Origin: Petunia secreta
Taxonomy: Eukaryota > Streptophyta > Magnoliopsida > Solanales > Solanaceae
Direction of reading: 5' to 3'
DNA length: 64,000 nt
NCBI GenBank assembly: GCA_029990175.1
Contig: JARKIP010000189.1
Location: 62,001-126,000 of the forward strand
Shown here piece by piece: positions 31,562-43,763 of the stretch. Position 1 is the first letter of the stretch, and the number at the start of each line of letters is the position of its first letter. A program made the translations under genes and the position numbers. Under the pieces are notes generated by a model, which was not told where the DNA came from, searched no databases, and saw only the letters and a program-made list of their open reading frames with translations.

Positions 31562-34500
31562 ATGGCCGGAGCCGTCCCTTCCACTTTGCATCAAAGTGTG
31601 AAGTTTATATGGGATAATGAAGAAGTAGTGGTCAAGGGCGAGGGAAACAGCCCCACGCATGCTAGCACCACGATTCCTATGGTGGACAACGCCGCAGAGC
31701 TTGATGGAACTACTTTCCACACGGTTGAGCTAATGAATGTGACCCGAGCATCTAAGGATGATTCGAAGAAAGGTACCCTACCCAGAGTCCCCAAGATGAT
31801 TGCTGTGGAAATGTTGAAAAATGGTTTCAAACCTGGTTCGGGATTGGGAGCAAATCTGAACGGCATTACTGAACCCATCTGCTTGCCCAAGAATCTGGGT
31901 ACCTTTGGCTTGGGTTACTGTCCCACCAAAAAGGAGATTGAGAAGGCCAAAAGGAAACCTGCCATTGCCATGCCAGAACCCCTTCCTTCCTTGTACCAGT
32001 CATTTGTCAAGGCACCGGAAGTCATTATACCGGATCTGATAGAGGGAGTTGGCGATTTGTTTCTGAGTGATGATTTGGAATGCGATGTTATTATTGAAGA
32101 CTGTGCTGAGGAGTCACCTGTGCAGAATGTTGAGGCAAAGGATCCGATGGCCAATTGGACCTGTGTCCCAGTGGAAGAGACCTGGTGAATGAACTCAACA
32201 GTTTATTTTGGCGTCACAGTCAGATTGAGGCCCTGAACTGTGTTTCGCTTTTGGTTTACGTTTATGTCTTTTCAAAATAATCTGTTTACATTCTGCATGT
32301 TTTACTTTAATGTATGCCTCCCTAGACTAGATTTTGAAACAAATAAAATGCATTGCATTCTCCCTACTATTATTTTGATATGCTTTAATTATTTACTTTA
32401 TTTTACGCTTTTGATTAATGTTCGTTTCTGTTTCAGCTTCCCACTTAACAAAACTGCCGAAACTTTGCTTGTGACATATAACGAAACAACTGAACAAATT
32501 GGTACTGATGCATTGAGTATTGGGGAGTTTGATGAAGATTTTGTTCCTGATGAAATAACAAGATAAGTGGATCAATTTGAGAACAAACCAAAGCCAAACT
32601 TGGAAGAAACCGAGTCAATCAACTTGGGGACTTCAGAAGATGTTAGAGAAACCAGAATCAGTGTTCATTTGACCTCGGAAGAAAGAAGAGCCTATATTGA
32701 ACTATTGAACGAATACCGAGACATCTTTGCTTGGTCTTATGAGGATATGCCCGGTTTGAGTACCGATCTTGTCACTCACAAGTTGCCAACTGATCCTTCA
32801 TTTCCGCCTGTTAAGCAAAAGAAGAGAAACTTCAAAACTTCCACAAGCAAACAAATATTGGAAGAAGTGCAAAAGCAATTGACCGCTAAGGTAATTCGAT
32901 CTCTCAAATATCCCACTTGGTTAGCAAATATTGTGCCGGTGCCCAAGAAGGACGGAAAGGTTAGAGTTTGTGTTGATTATCGTGATCTCAACAAAGCAAG
33001 TCCAAAGGATGATTTTCCATTGCCAAATATTCATATCCTTATTGATAGTTGTGCAAAACATGAGCTTCAGTCTTTTGTCGATTGTTTTGCTGGTTATCAC
33101 CAGATCCTAATGGATGAAGATGATGCTGAAAAGACCGCTTTCATCACACCTTGGGGTGTGTTTTGTTATAGAGTTATGCCTTTCGGTTTGAAGAATGCCG
33201 GGGCAACATATATGAGAGCAATGACGACTCTTTTCCATGATATGATTCACAAAGAGATTGAAGTCTATGTAGATGATGTTGTTATCAAGTCAAAAAAGAA
33301 AGAAGAGCATTTGACTGATTTGAGAAAGTTCTTCAACCGCCTTCGGCGGTATAACTTGAAGCTTAATCCTGCGAAATGTGCATTTGGTGTTCCCGCCGGT
33401 AAGATGTTGGGTTTCATTGTAAGCCGGAGGGGTATAGAATTGGATCCGTCTAAAATCAAGACTATCCAAGACTTGCCTCCTCCAAAGAGCCGGAAGGATG
33501 TGATGAGCTTTCTTGGCCGCTTGAACTACATAAGCCGCTTCATTGCACAATCCACGGTTATTTGTGAACCAATAATCAAGTTGTTGAAGAAAGATGCTGT
33601 TATTGAGTGGACGGAAGATTGTCAAAAGGCTTTTGATAGGATCAAGGAGTATCTATCTAATCCGCCTGTGTTAGTTCCTCCTGAACCTGGAAGACCATTG
33701 ATCTTATATTTGTCTGTCTCGGAAAATGCATTTGGATGTGTCTTGGGGCAACATGACAAGACCGGGAAGAAAGAACAAGCCATTTATTATCTAAGCAAGA
33801 AGCTCACTCCTTATGAAGCCAGGTACACTCTCTTGGAGCGAACTTGTTGCACTTTGACTTGGACCGCACAAAGGTTAAGGCACTATCTCTCATCATATAC
33901 AACTTATCTTATCTCGAGGATGGATCCTTTGAAGTACATCTTCCAAAAGCCGATGCCCACGGGAAAATTAGCAAAATGGCAGATTTTGTTGAGTGAATTT
34001 GACATAGTTTATGTCACCCAAAAGGCGGTAAAGGCACAAGCATTGGCGGATCATTTAGCTGAAAATCCTGTTGATGACAACTATGAACCATTGAGAACTT
34101 ACTTTCCCGATGAAGAGGTCTTGTTTCTGGGTGAAGACATCTCTTCCGAATATGATGGTTGGCGTCTTTTCTTTGACGGAGCAGCAAATTTCAAAGGTGT
34201 TGGTATTGGAGCTGTCTTAAGTTCTGAAACGGGTCAGCATTACCCTGTTTCGGCCAAGCTCAGATTTCCATGCACTAACAATATGGCTGAATATGAAGCA
34301 TGCATTTTGGGCCTTCGATTGGCAGTTGATATGAACATTCAAGAACTTTTAGTGATTGGGGATTCCGACTTGCTAATTCACCAAGTGCAGGGCGAGTGGA
34401 ACACCAAGAATGCAAAGATTCTTCCTTATTTGCGTTGTGTCAAGGAATTGTGCAAAAGGTTCGCAAAGATAGAGTTCAAGCATGTTCCGAGGCTTCAAAA

Positions 34501-35887
34501 TGAGTTTGCTGATGCTTTGGCAACTTTATCTTCCATGATCCAACATCCTGACAAGAATTATATTGATCCTATCGAAATTGAATTGCATGATAGGCCAGCT
34601 TATTGTTTTCAAGTTGAGGAAGAGCGGGATGGCCATCCTTGGTATTTTGATATCAAGAATTATCTCAAGGTCGGGAGTTATCCCGAAAATACAACAAGTG
34701 TCCAAAAGAAGAGCATCCGGAGGTTAGCAAATCAATTCTTTCTAAGCGGTGAAATCCTATATAGGAGGACCCCAGACTTAGGACTCTTAAGATGTGTTGA
34801 TGCAGTTGAAGCAAATAAATTACTTACGGAAGTGCACGCGGGAGTTTGTGGGCCGCACATGAATGGTTTTGTTTTGGCAAAGAAGATCTTGAGAGCCGGT
34901 TATTTTTGGCTAACTATGGAAACAGATTGTGTTCAGTTTGTGCGGAAATGCCATCAATGTCAAATTCACGGAGACATGATCAAAAGACCTCCTTCCGAAC
35001 TTCATGCAATGAGTTCTCCCTGGCCTTTTGTTGCTTGGGGAATGGATGTTATTGGTCCTATTGAACCGGCCGCTTCAAATGGACATCGCTTTATTTTAGT
35101 GGCTATTGATTACTTCACCAAGTGGGTGGAAGCAACTTCTCACAAGTCTGTAACCAAGAAAGTGGTGTCAGATTTCGTGCGCAACAATATCATTTGTAGA
35201 TTCGGAGTTCCTGAATCAATCATCACTGATAATGGTGCAAACTTGAATAGTGATTTGATGAGAGCGACTTGTGAGAGTTTCAAGATCACTCATCGCAACT
35301 CTACTGCCTACCGTCCTCAAATGAATGGAGCTGTTGAGGCGGCAAATAAGAACATCAAGCGTATTCTTCGCAAGATGATTGATAATTATAGAGATTGGCA
35401 TGAAAAGTTGCCATTTGCACTTCTTGGGTACCGCACCACCACTAGAACTTCAACTGGGGCAACTCCCTATCTTTTGGTGTATGGCACAGAAGCAGTCTTA
35501 CCCGCGGAGGTAGAAATTCCTTCCTTAAGAATCATTCAAGAAGCTGAATTAGAATATGCTGAATGGGTGAAGATCAGATGTGAGCAGTTGATGCTTATTG
35601 ATGAGAAAAGAATGAATGCAATTTGCCATGGGCAACTATATCAAAATCGCATGATCAAGTCTTTTGGCAAGAAAGTGAGAGTGAGAGACTTCAAATCGGG
35701 GCAATTGGTGCTAAAAAAGATCTTTCCTAATCAAGAAGAAGCAAAGGGCAAATTTGCACCAAATTGGCAAGGACCATATGTGGTTCATCGGGTTTTATCT
35801 GGAGGAGCACTGATTCTGGCAGAAATGGATGGTCAAGTTTGGCCAAAAGCAATCAACGTAGACGCCGTCAAAAGATACTATGTTTGA
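31562..35887 (+). pseudogene. Outer Ogre/Tat pol, unit 1: G-patch segment, intron, RT-RNase H-aRNase H-integrase
   Basis: Exon A (31562-32184) encodes the end of the protease region (MAGAVPSTLHQSVKF) and a G-patch-like stretch (MLKNGFKPGSGLGANLNGI). A phase-2 GT...AG intron (32185-32436) restores the frame into exon B (from 32437, FPLNKTAETLL). In exon B a TAA at 32564-32566 interrupts the frame, after which 1106 codons are open. Approximate residues after that stop: RT 110-290 with YVDD at about 234; RNase H 370-490; a second RNase H (WRLFFDGAANFKGVG, NNMAEYEACILGL, DSDLLIHQVQGEW) at 530-650; integrase zinc region 755-805; DDE core with WGMDVIGP at about 825, ITDNGANL at about 886 and Glu at about 922; then a C-terminal domain ending VWPKAINVDAVKRYYV. 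This domain order is that of Tat/Ogre elements. Without gag and with the stop it is not autonomous. Confidence 0.92.
32185..32436 (+). other. Ogre-type intron between protease/G-patch and RT (unit 1)
   Basis: Donor CCTG|GTGAAT at 32185 and acceptor TTTCTGTTTCAG|C ending at 32436. The 252-nt segment contains the stop that ends exon A (32186-32188), and its removal joins exon A to exon B in frame (phase 2). A spliced intron at this place is a known trait of Ogre elements. Confidence 0.75.
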
Positions 35888-37182
35888 GGCAATCGCAAGT
35901 TAGCATGGTTTTGAATGTAATCTTTGATGTAATGCGAACTACGCGTGACCTGAGTCCCAAGGTGGGATACGTAGTAACTCACATAGAGTTTGGTTGCATT
36001 GATATAAGAATTTCCCCTATTTCCTCTTTTATGTAAGTTTGAACTACTTCTGACCTGATTCCTGGAATGGCAACAGGATAAGTAGGCAATCCCCGTCGGA
36101 TTCGGTCAAAATATTGTAATACTTTAGGCTTGTTTATCTTTTATGATGTAATGCCAAACTATGCATCTGGGCAGATGTGTGGATTTTCCAATTCGGATAC
36201 GGCTTCGTACTTAGATTTTCATACTTTCCCAAAAAATCTTTATGTAAGCAGAACTACGCACGGTCTGATTCCCGTGGAGGGATACGTAGGCGCTCTTAAC
36301 GGGCTCGACTCTATAATATTAAAATTTTCAGTCTCCCCTAAGGCAAGAAACTGGGGCAATTTTTGCAAAGATAATTTGAAGATATGGAAGATAGAAACTG
36401 AGGCAATTTTGCAAGACAATTTGAGGATTTGAAAGATATCAACTGGGGCAAATTTTGCAAAATGAGTTGAAGATTTGGAAGTTCATAACTAGGGCAGATC
36501 TTTGCAAGAATTGGTTTGCTTATCAAAGCATGAAGTGGCAAAGTTCGAAAAGTATTCAAGATTAGCACAAGTTGCAATACAAAGGACATTCAGTTTGTTT
36601 CAGGATATGTCATGAGTTTGAGTTAAAGCAAGAATTTTAAATGCATTATAAACTTTTTATTTGCATATCAAGGATTACTTGCTTACTATTTTATTGAATT
36701 ACTTTATTTTGCCTCTATCTTAAGATGAGTTATACTATTGAGTTCATAAACCAAGTTTTCGAGGATGGTTTTTCAAAGCCCAAGTCTCACGAAGAAAAGG
36801 AAGAGATGGCAGCAAATTCAAGATGAATCAGCACAAATCAAACACCCCTCCCCAAAACTAACAAAATTTTCTTTGAGAGCAGGAACTTGAAAGCTTGCAA
36901 TGGAAGGATCATTCGCACTATGGATGAACAATTTATGGAACGCGCATTCAAAGAATTGAACATCAGATCCGATATGAACTGAAGAGGGCATTCAAAACTT
37001 TGCGCCACTATCCATACAAGCAACACCAATCAAGTTGACAATGCAAATGATTTGGCTTGACAGATCATTCAAATTTACTCTTGCGGCATCTAAGCATCAC
37101 ATTAGATTATTGCCGAAAAGGCAGCGCTTTTTCTTTTCTCAAATCTTAACATTGTTATGGAATTTATCTCGCAATATTGATA
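35888..37182 (+). repeat. 3' UTR of the outer element (unit 1), diverged internal repeats
   Basis: A box of the type GAACTACG...CTGATTCC...GGATACGTAG recurs imperfectly at about 35936-35976, 36043-36090 and 36251-36298, and again near 38358-38420. A second family built on ACTGGGGCAATTTTTGCAA...GAAGATATGGAAGAT recurs about four times at 36349-36510. No coding capacity is evident. Confidence 0.7.
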
Positions 37183-37847
37183 GACAAGTCGGCTGGAACA
37201 CCACTTTTGGAGTGTTTCGCGATGTCGGTTGTCTTGCGATATTGGCATTTTATATTTTAAATTTATTAATAGTTTGAGACAAGTCGGCTGGAACACCGCT
37301 TTCGGAGTGTTTCGCGATGTCGGTTGTCTTGCAATATTGGTATTTTATATTTTAAATTTATTAATAGTTTGAGACAAGTCGGCTGGAACACCACTTTCGG
37401 AGTGTTTCGCGATGTCGGTTGTCTCGCAATATTGGCATTTTATATTTTAAATTTATTAATGGTTTGAGACAAGTCGGCTGGAACACCGTTTTCGGAGTGT
37501 TTTGCGATGTCGGTTGTCTCGCAATATTGGCATTTTATATTTTAAATTTATTAATAGTTTGAGACAAGTCGGCTGGAACACCGCTTTCGGAGTGTTTCGC
37601 GATGTCGGTTGTCTTGCAATATTGGTATTTTATATTTTAAATTTATTAATAGTTTGAGACAAGTCGGCTGGAACACCGCTTTCGGAGTGTTTCGCGATGT
37701 CGGTTGTCTCGCAATATTGGCCTTTTATATTTAAAATAGATTGATAGTTTAAGGCAAGTCGGCTGGAACACCACTTTCGGAGTGTTTCGCGACGTCGATT
37801 GTCTTGCAATATCGACATATTGTATTTGAAATACATGATTCGGCTTG
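37183..37847 (+). repeat. Seven 95-bp tandem repeats in the 3' UTR of unit 1
   Basis: Repeats start with GACAAGTCGGCTGGAACACC (or a one-base variant) at 37183, 37278, 37373, 37468, 37563, 37658 and 37753, an exact 95-bp period. Each has an imperfect dyad (GACAA...TTGTC outside, AACAC...GTGTT inside) and an AT-rich half. The last copy is the most diverged. Confidence 0.95.
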
Positions 37848-38542
37848 AGACATTACGTCTCATTAGTCAACTCATCTTATGAAAGCCTTGCATTTTTACA
37901 ATTCATTTTCGCTTTACTTATTGTCTTACTTTACTGTTTCAGAATAATGATCAGCTTAGAGGTTCTCCGGGCGGAGCATCTCGTCAGTTGATCGAGAGAA
38001 GAACTTATTGAGCGTCACAACCAGCATTTACAATTTTATATTATCATTTTATTTACTTCTTTATTCCAAAAGTCATCAAAGTTTATTAGCAGTTGCTCGC
38101 TTATTGTTTGTTAAGTCTTTACAGAATTTTAGCAGCATCGCAGCAGTATTTGGAGTATAACGTGGAACCCTTTCTTGGCAGTGAACTGGGGCAATTGTTG
38201 ATATGAGCTAGACTCGTCAACAAGGATCTGAAGAATCGCACTCGAACAAGCAAGTTTTACCTAATCTTTCATTTCAGATTAGGCGTCAGTTTGAATTCTT
38301 TCCTATTCGTGCGTCCTTTCTTTTGTCAATCGTGCGAGTCTTCGTTTCCAAGTATCATCGAACTACATGTGGCCTGATTCTCTTTTAGCCCGAGATATGT
38401 AGGAAACTCGGCGACCGGAGTTCGGCCATGTCCATAAGCCTCGCCTTTTGGTCCGTGGAATCAAAAGTCTTGGGTGTATCGGGACAAAATTGGTTTCTCG
38501 TCAACTTCTTTACCCTAAAAACTCTTTCATCCTTTTCTGGGT

Positions 38543-38555
38543 AAAGAGGGGCAGC
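38543..38555 (+). other. Polypurine tract of the outer element, end of unit 1
   Basis: AAAGAGGGGCAGC directly precedes the TGTTGAC of LTR2, the expected position for plus-strand priming. The same sequence precedes LTR3 at 60903-60915. Confidence 0.8.
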
Positions 38556-41500
38556 TGTTGACACCCAATTTTTTCCCGATTTTAAGTTAATATTAAATAA
38601 TAAAGTATATTTAATTAAAAAATGTGCTAAAAAAGGGCAATTTTATAATTTTTAAATAGTCAAATTGATAATTTTGTGAAAAAAAGGCCAAAATCGCAAA
38701 ACACAACCTCATATCCGACCCACCCTTGCAAACCCCTTTTAAAACAAAACACTTAACGTAGAAATCCCTAATCTGTTCCTCAATCCCTCACCCGCGACCC
38801 AAAACCTGTTAACCCGTTTTCTTCTTCCTGACCCGCGATTGATTTCAACTTCGAATCCGTCCAAGAAATCGTACTCCATGATTCCCACCACTCTCTTTTC
38901 CCCTCTCTCCAGTACGAACTCGACTAATCCTATTCGTTCATTTCAAATGGAGTTTCAATCTGAGCCGTGGATGATCTTAACGGGAATATCCTTGATGACA
39001 AGGATGAATTCGGTACAATCCCTAAGGGATTTGACCAAATTCACCCTTGTTCTACAAGGGATACACGAAAATAGGCAAGGATTCTTTGGGGTATTCCAGG
39101 GGATCCGAAACCCTAGCCTAGAGGTATTTAAATCTCTCATTCTTTCATTTTTAGGGGTGGGGATCTTGACACAGATAAAAAAGACGGCAGCATTTCTATA
39201 TACAAGATTTTCTTTCTCAGTTTTAAAAAAGGATATATATACATAACATTTTAGTTTCGGTTTCGAGTCGAGCGTCGCTTTCGGCTTTGTGTCGTCATTT
39301 CTCCTTTCTAGTCGTCGACCTCGCTCGAGTCGCTCTTGTGTTGACTCGCATTCTTCGGATCGACGCCCTTGTTCCCTGCTTTCCAATAGGTAATACTCTC
39401 TCTTTATATTTTCAGTTACAATGTATTAGACTTCTTGGCACGATTTCTGTTTGAACTTGGTTCCGTTTATATAAGGATGTGATTTTTCTGTTTTCTAGAT
39501 TATGCTTAAGGTCTTGAATAATAAAAAATAATAAGTTGCATCCATGTAAATAGCATTGTTGTTCAGAGAATATGATAAAGTTTCAACCTTTGTGTTCTTA
39601 TACATTTGTATGAAATTAAAAGCGCGGCTGTGTAAGCTTATTTGGCTTGAAAATGAATCAGTTGTCTAAGTTGATTGTATGCAAGAATGTGTATACAGTT
39701 TCCAGCTGCAAATTGCCTATTTTAAATAAGTTTCAGTTCATTAAAATTAGTTTTCTTCTCAGATTTGCTCTATCTTTGTTTGTCCTGTTTGAGTGTCTTT
39801 TGTTGAGATGAATCACGTCAGATAGCTTGAGTTTTAGTCTAACTTGTTAGTCATATTTTATTTCTTATCAAAGTATTGATATTACACGTGCCGTGTCTGT
39901 TATAATTTAGGTCTATATTGATTAGTTGATCCTTCGATTAGTTAATCTTTAGTCAAATGAGGTTGAGACTGCAGTTTTAATTCTATTGAAATTAGCTTAT
40001 TTGTGCTCTGATTCAGTCATGAAATGTTGTTCGCTGTTTCTCCTACCTTTTAGAGTATTTATGAGGCTGAAACACCTCCGGGTTAAGCTAGATGATCACC
40101 ATAAATCATTACATGTTGTTGACCAGTTGCCCAAACTGCTAGTCAAGGGAATAGCCTTGCAAATAACATAGTTTCACTATCCAAATTTGCTTTCTGAGAT
40201 TGTAAATATAACATATCTTATACATACTTTTTATTTCTCCAAAACGGATTAAGAGCATCATTCAAAGCCCCTTTGTGACCTTTGCCTTGCTTCTTTGTTC
40301 TGTTGATATTGGGAATGACTTGGAATTTAAATGCTAGTCTGATCTTCAAAGTTTAGTCTTAGTTCGTCAAAATCAGTATATTGCAATTTGATTGAGGACA
40401 TTTACTTGTTAGATTTCCTACCTTTAAATTAAATTGATAACAAGTTTATACCTAATTAATTTGTCCAATGTCTTCGTTTTCTAGGAAGAAATGGCATGTC
40501 TGACTAGATTGTGTATTTTTGTTAGCGTTTAATCATCCTGAAGCAATTTGCATGCATTTTCCATTTCTCATTTGCTTCCTATTTATCCATACTAATCTTT
40601 ATTCTCCTTGTTTCCTTTCATGAACACTCTTGGGAACGAGTTTGAAATAAAACTCACAAACGGGGATGGCTACGTGCATTCGAAGTTACTTGAACCGCTC
40701 CGCATTTTCGGGACTTGATATCCCCGAAAATGTAAAACAAAAAGAAATGAATAAATGAAAAGCCTTGTGAAATACAGGGCTCGCATTGAGTTCGCTATTC
40801 CGGGTTCTACTTTCTAAAACTCCTTCTCTCCCGTCCCCTTTAGAAAGCATGTTTTAGGAAGCTCTGAAACCGGACTAGGATTTGCATGTTAGAAACTTGG
40901 TAGGATAGTCGCTTTATTGAATTGTTAAAATTTGTTGCATGTTTAGAATTATTATATAATTGTTTATCCCGTTTTTGGAGACTCGCTTATTAGTTTAAGT
41001 TAATAGTAATCTAAGAATAATTATCGAGTGCAAAAGAAATTAAAATTTAATTAAATTATACATCTCACCTATTATCTATATTTACGTATCCATCTATTAA
41101 ATAGTTATTATCCATCTATTCATTTATTCTTTAATCCGATTAATTATGCGATATTTATTTATTAATTTATTTAATTAATTTTATTTATTTATTTAATTTA
41201 ATTAATCATTTATTTATTTGTTTAAATCAGTTAATCATTTATTTATTCCTTTAATAATAACTATTTCTTTATTTATTCATTTATTTAATTAATTAATTAA
41301 TTATTATCAGTTTATTCTTTATTTAATTAAATTGATATAAAATGTTAAGTTATTTAATTAAGTTATTTATTTATTTATCCATTTACTTAAGCGATCAATT
41401 CATCAATTATTTATCTAATTAGTTGCTTAGAGTATTTTATTTTATTTACATTATTTATTTAATTTATTTATTCTTTATTTATTTAATTAACTAATCAATC

Positions 41501-41913
41501 AACCATGTTGTAATCCATCCATTTATTTAATCTTAAGATTTCATCATTTATTTATCTAAGTACCAGCGTAATCTAAATCCTTATCTTATTTACATTATCC
41601 TTAGTTAAAATTAATTCTATTATCCTTAACAAATTCGTGAAAACCGCCGGATTAACCACATTTAGCGGATTTTCGAAAGTGCTCCCGCAAGGGACCTTCT
41701 TTCGAATTTAATAGAACCACTTACTCGGAATCTCTGATTTTTTATTTATTTATTTAATTTTATTTAATTAAAGAATAAAATCGCACTCTTTAGTTAACTT
41801 AGGTTCCTAATAATCCTTAAATTAGGTGGCGACTCCAAAGAAACCCTTTGGAGTCCCATTTTGTTGAAACAAATCCCGGTGCATACTTGTGTGCATTTTG
41901 GGAAGGTTCAACA
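38556..41913 (+). repeat. LTR2 (shared: 3' LTR of unit 1 and 5' LTR of unit 2)
   Basis: 3358 bp, TGTTGA...TCAACA. At most sites where LTR1 and LTR3 differ and both are visible, LTR2 agrees with LTR3 (for example AAAGTATA, CTAATCTG, GGCACGAT, TAGATTATG, AATCCGATT). Confidence 0.95.
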
Positions 41914-41934
41914 GCGTGGCGACTCCGCTGGGGA
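41837..41934 (+). repeat. 98-bp direct repeat, copy A (LTR end plus PBS), unit 2
   Basis: Same arrangement as in unit 1, with copy B 412 bp downstream at 42249-42346. Confidence 0.9.
41917..41934 (+). other. Primer-binding site of the outer element (unit 2), tRNA-Arg type
   Basis: TGGCGACTCCGCTGGGGA, identical to unit 1, three bases after LTR2. Confidence 0.8.
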
Positions 41935-42248
41935 TACGCAAATGGTTCTAACCAAAAGGCTTTCACGAATTTCTTTTGTTTGTTTGTTTGAATTGTATGA
42001 CGATATTAGTATGTGTGACTTATTTATTTATCGTTGAAAATTAGCATGATTATATGTACTGTTTATTTGCGAGCATGCTTAGATTAATCTAATTGATTGT
42101 TGTGTGTCACGAAAGTATGTCACTACACCCTATTTGCGCACATATAAACTGGCATTCCGTTCATACTTCCCCCACTCCTGGGAACCTCTTGCATTCTCAC
42201 TTAAATATCCGTGAGGTGTGTGCATACGCACCCGCAATTTCTTCCACT

Positions 42249-42346
42249 AAAGAAACCCTTTGGAGTCCCATTTTGTTGAAACAAATCCCGGTGCATACTT
42301 GTGTGCATTTTGGGAAGGTTCAATAGCGTGGCGACTTCACTGGGGA
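42249..42346 (+). repeat. 98-bp direct repeat, copy B, unit 2
   Basis: Carries the same PBS changes as copy B of unit 1 (TTCAC) plus one private substitution (CAATAGCG for CAACAGCG). The duplication therefore predates the tandem array. Confidence 0.9.
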
Positions 42347-42403
42347 GTTTCAGGTATTCAACATCCCGTCTACCTATAACATGTTGTTAGGAAGACCTGA
42401 TCC
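42347..42403 (+). pseudogene. C-terminal protease fragment of the outer element (unit 2)
   Basis: Same FQVFNIPSTYNMLLGRP remnant as in unit 1, ending in the GATCC target copy (42399-42403). Confidence 0.7.
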
Positions 42404-43763
42404 TGACGAGGTCCAAAGTGCATAGGAATTGTCTGCTCGTTCTTGTCAAATTCTAATATAGTTTAAGATATCGTCCCACAGAGATTGAGTATTCTATGCT
42501 ACGGACTTGTAGTATTTTAATTACTATTTGAGAGAGTCAAATTGATGAAAAGTGGGTTTTTAGTTTAAATTTACTTAAATTAAAATAAAGAACTTCTGGA
42601 AGATTTCAAATTTAAAAGGAGTTGGGAATCGTTGAATTCACTTGGTAATACTTATAATAAATATCTCAGTTTTGACATGTATTTCTCTTAAGAATAATTG
42701 CTTATTGCTAATTCAATTATATTTTGCTCACTAAGAAAATAATCAATTAATAACACTCCGTGAGGTTATGTATATTAATCAAATTATAACTAGTGACGAT
42801 TAAACCGAAATATTTTTTCTTGCCTGAATTGTGCTAAAAAAGTAGTAAAAACTTCGTGAGAATATTTTTACGGAAAATCAATAATCTTACCTACAACAAT
42901 TCCTCCGTGAGAATTAAAACTGAGGTAAACAAGATTAGAGACTTGGAAAAATAGTTTTTACTCTACTACTTTATTCATCAGTCATTATACATTAATGTTG
43001 CTCCGTGAGAATTACAAAATTAATATAACAATAACCTAGAGATAAAATAGACGGATATGAAATAAAGATTTAGTAAAAACTATAATTCCAGCACAGTGTT
43101 AAAATGTGATTAAAAAATTTCAGGCTAAGCATGTATTAAAACTGAGATAAGTATTATAAATATTACCGAGTTTCATCAACTATCCCAACAAAAGAGATTA
43201 CTCCATTATGGAGTAAGAAAAACTTTAAAAATATAAAGACTAGGAAGAAGTAGTATTTCTTCTACAAAATAAAACTACAAAAGCTTAAAGTTATAAAAGA
43301 CAAAGAAAGAAAAAGAGCAAGAGAAAGTAGTTCTTGCAAGATGAAAATTTGATGATCTTCCATACAAAGTTTACTACCTATTTATAGATAAATTCCAAAG
43401 CCAAAGTTCTACCTAAGATGGCATATCCTAAGGTGGTAGGAAAATTTTCAAGATGGCCAAGGTGAGTTGGGTTTAGATGATAATTTCAAATATTCATACG
43501 TAGCTTCCTTTCATGAACTTTCTTCCGCTTGCACTTTTATTCTTCAGCATAAAACAATTCACGGACATTACTATCAGTGTTATAATCACACTATGAATAA
43601 TGTAATCATCAATGGTCATCCCTTATTTTTCTTCACCTTGGATAATTTCTTCTTCCTGCAAAATATGTTAGAAAATATGCGAGAGATGGATATATTTATT
43701 CACGTTTTATTTAAAATACTTAATATTTAACTATAAAAATATATCAATAAATTATATCCATCA
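42404..43763 (-). repeat. 3' LTR of nested element (unit 2)
   Basis: 1360 bp. It carries 13 bp (around 43267-43279, between CTACAAAA repeats) absent from both unit 1 LTRs. The minus-strand TATA box is at 43378-43386. Confidence 0.95.

Larger units (their letters stand above)
16244..38555 (+). mobile_element. Tandem unit 1: Ogre/Tat-type LTR retrotransposon (LTR plus internal region), gag-less, with nested Athila-like insertion
   Basis: The unit starts at the first base of LTR1 (TGTTGACACCC) and ends at the polypurine tract immediately before LTR2. In order it contains: LTR1 (16244-19599), a tRNA-Arg-type PBS (19603-19620), a leader with a duplicated LTR end plus PBS, the end of the protease, a minus-strand Athila-like element (20090-31554), a G-patch segment, a 252-nt intron, RT-RNase H-aRNase H-integrase, and a 3' UTR with tandem repeats. 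A second RNase H, an intron before RT and a repeat-rich 3' UTR are traits of the Tat/Ogre lineage of Ty3/gypsy elements. No gag is present. It shares LTR2 with unit 2. Confidence 0.9.
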
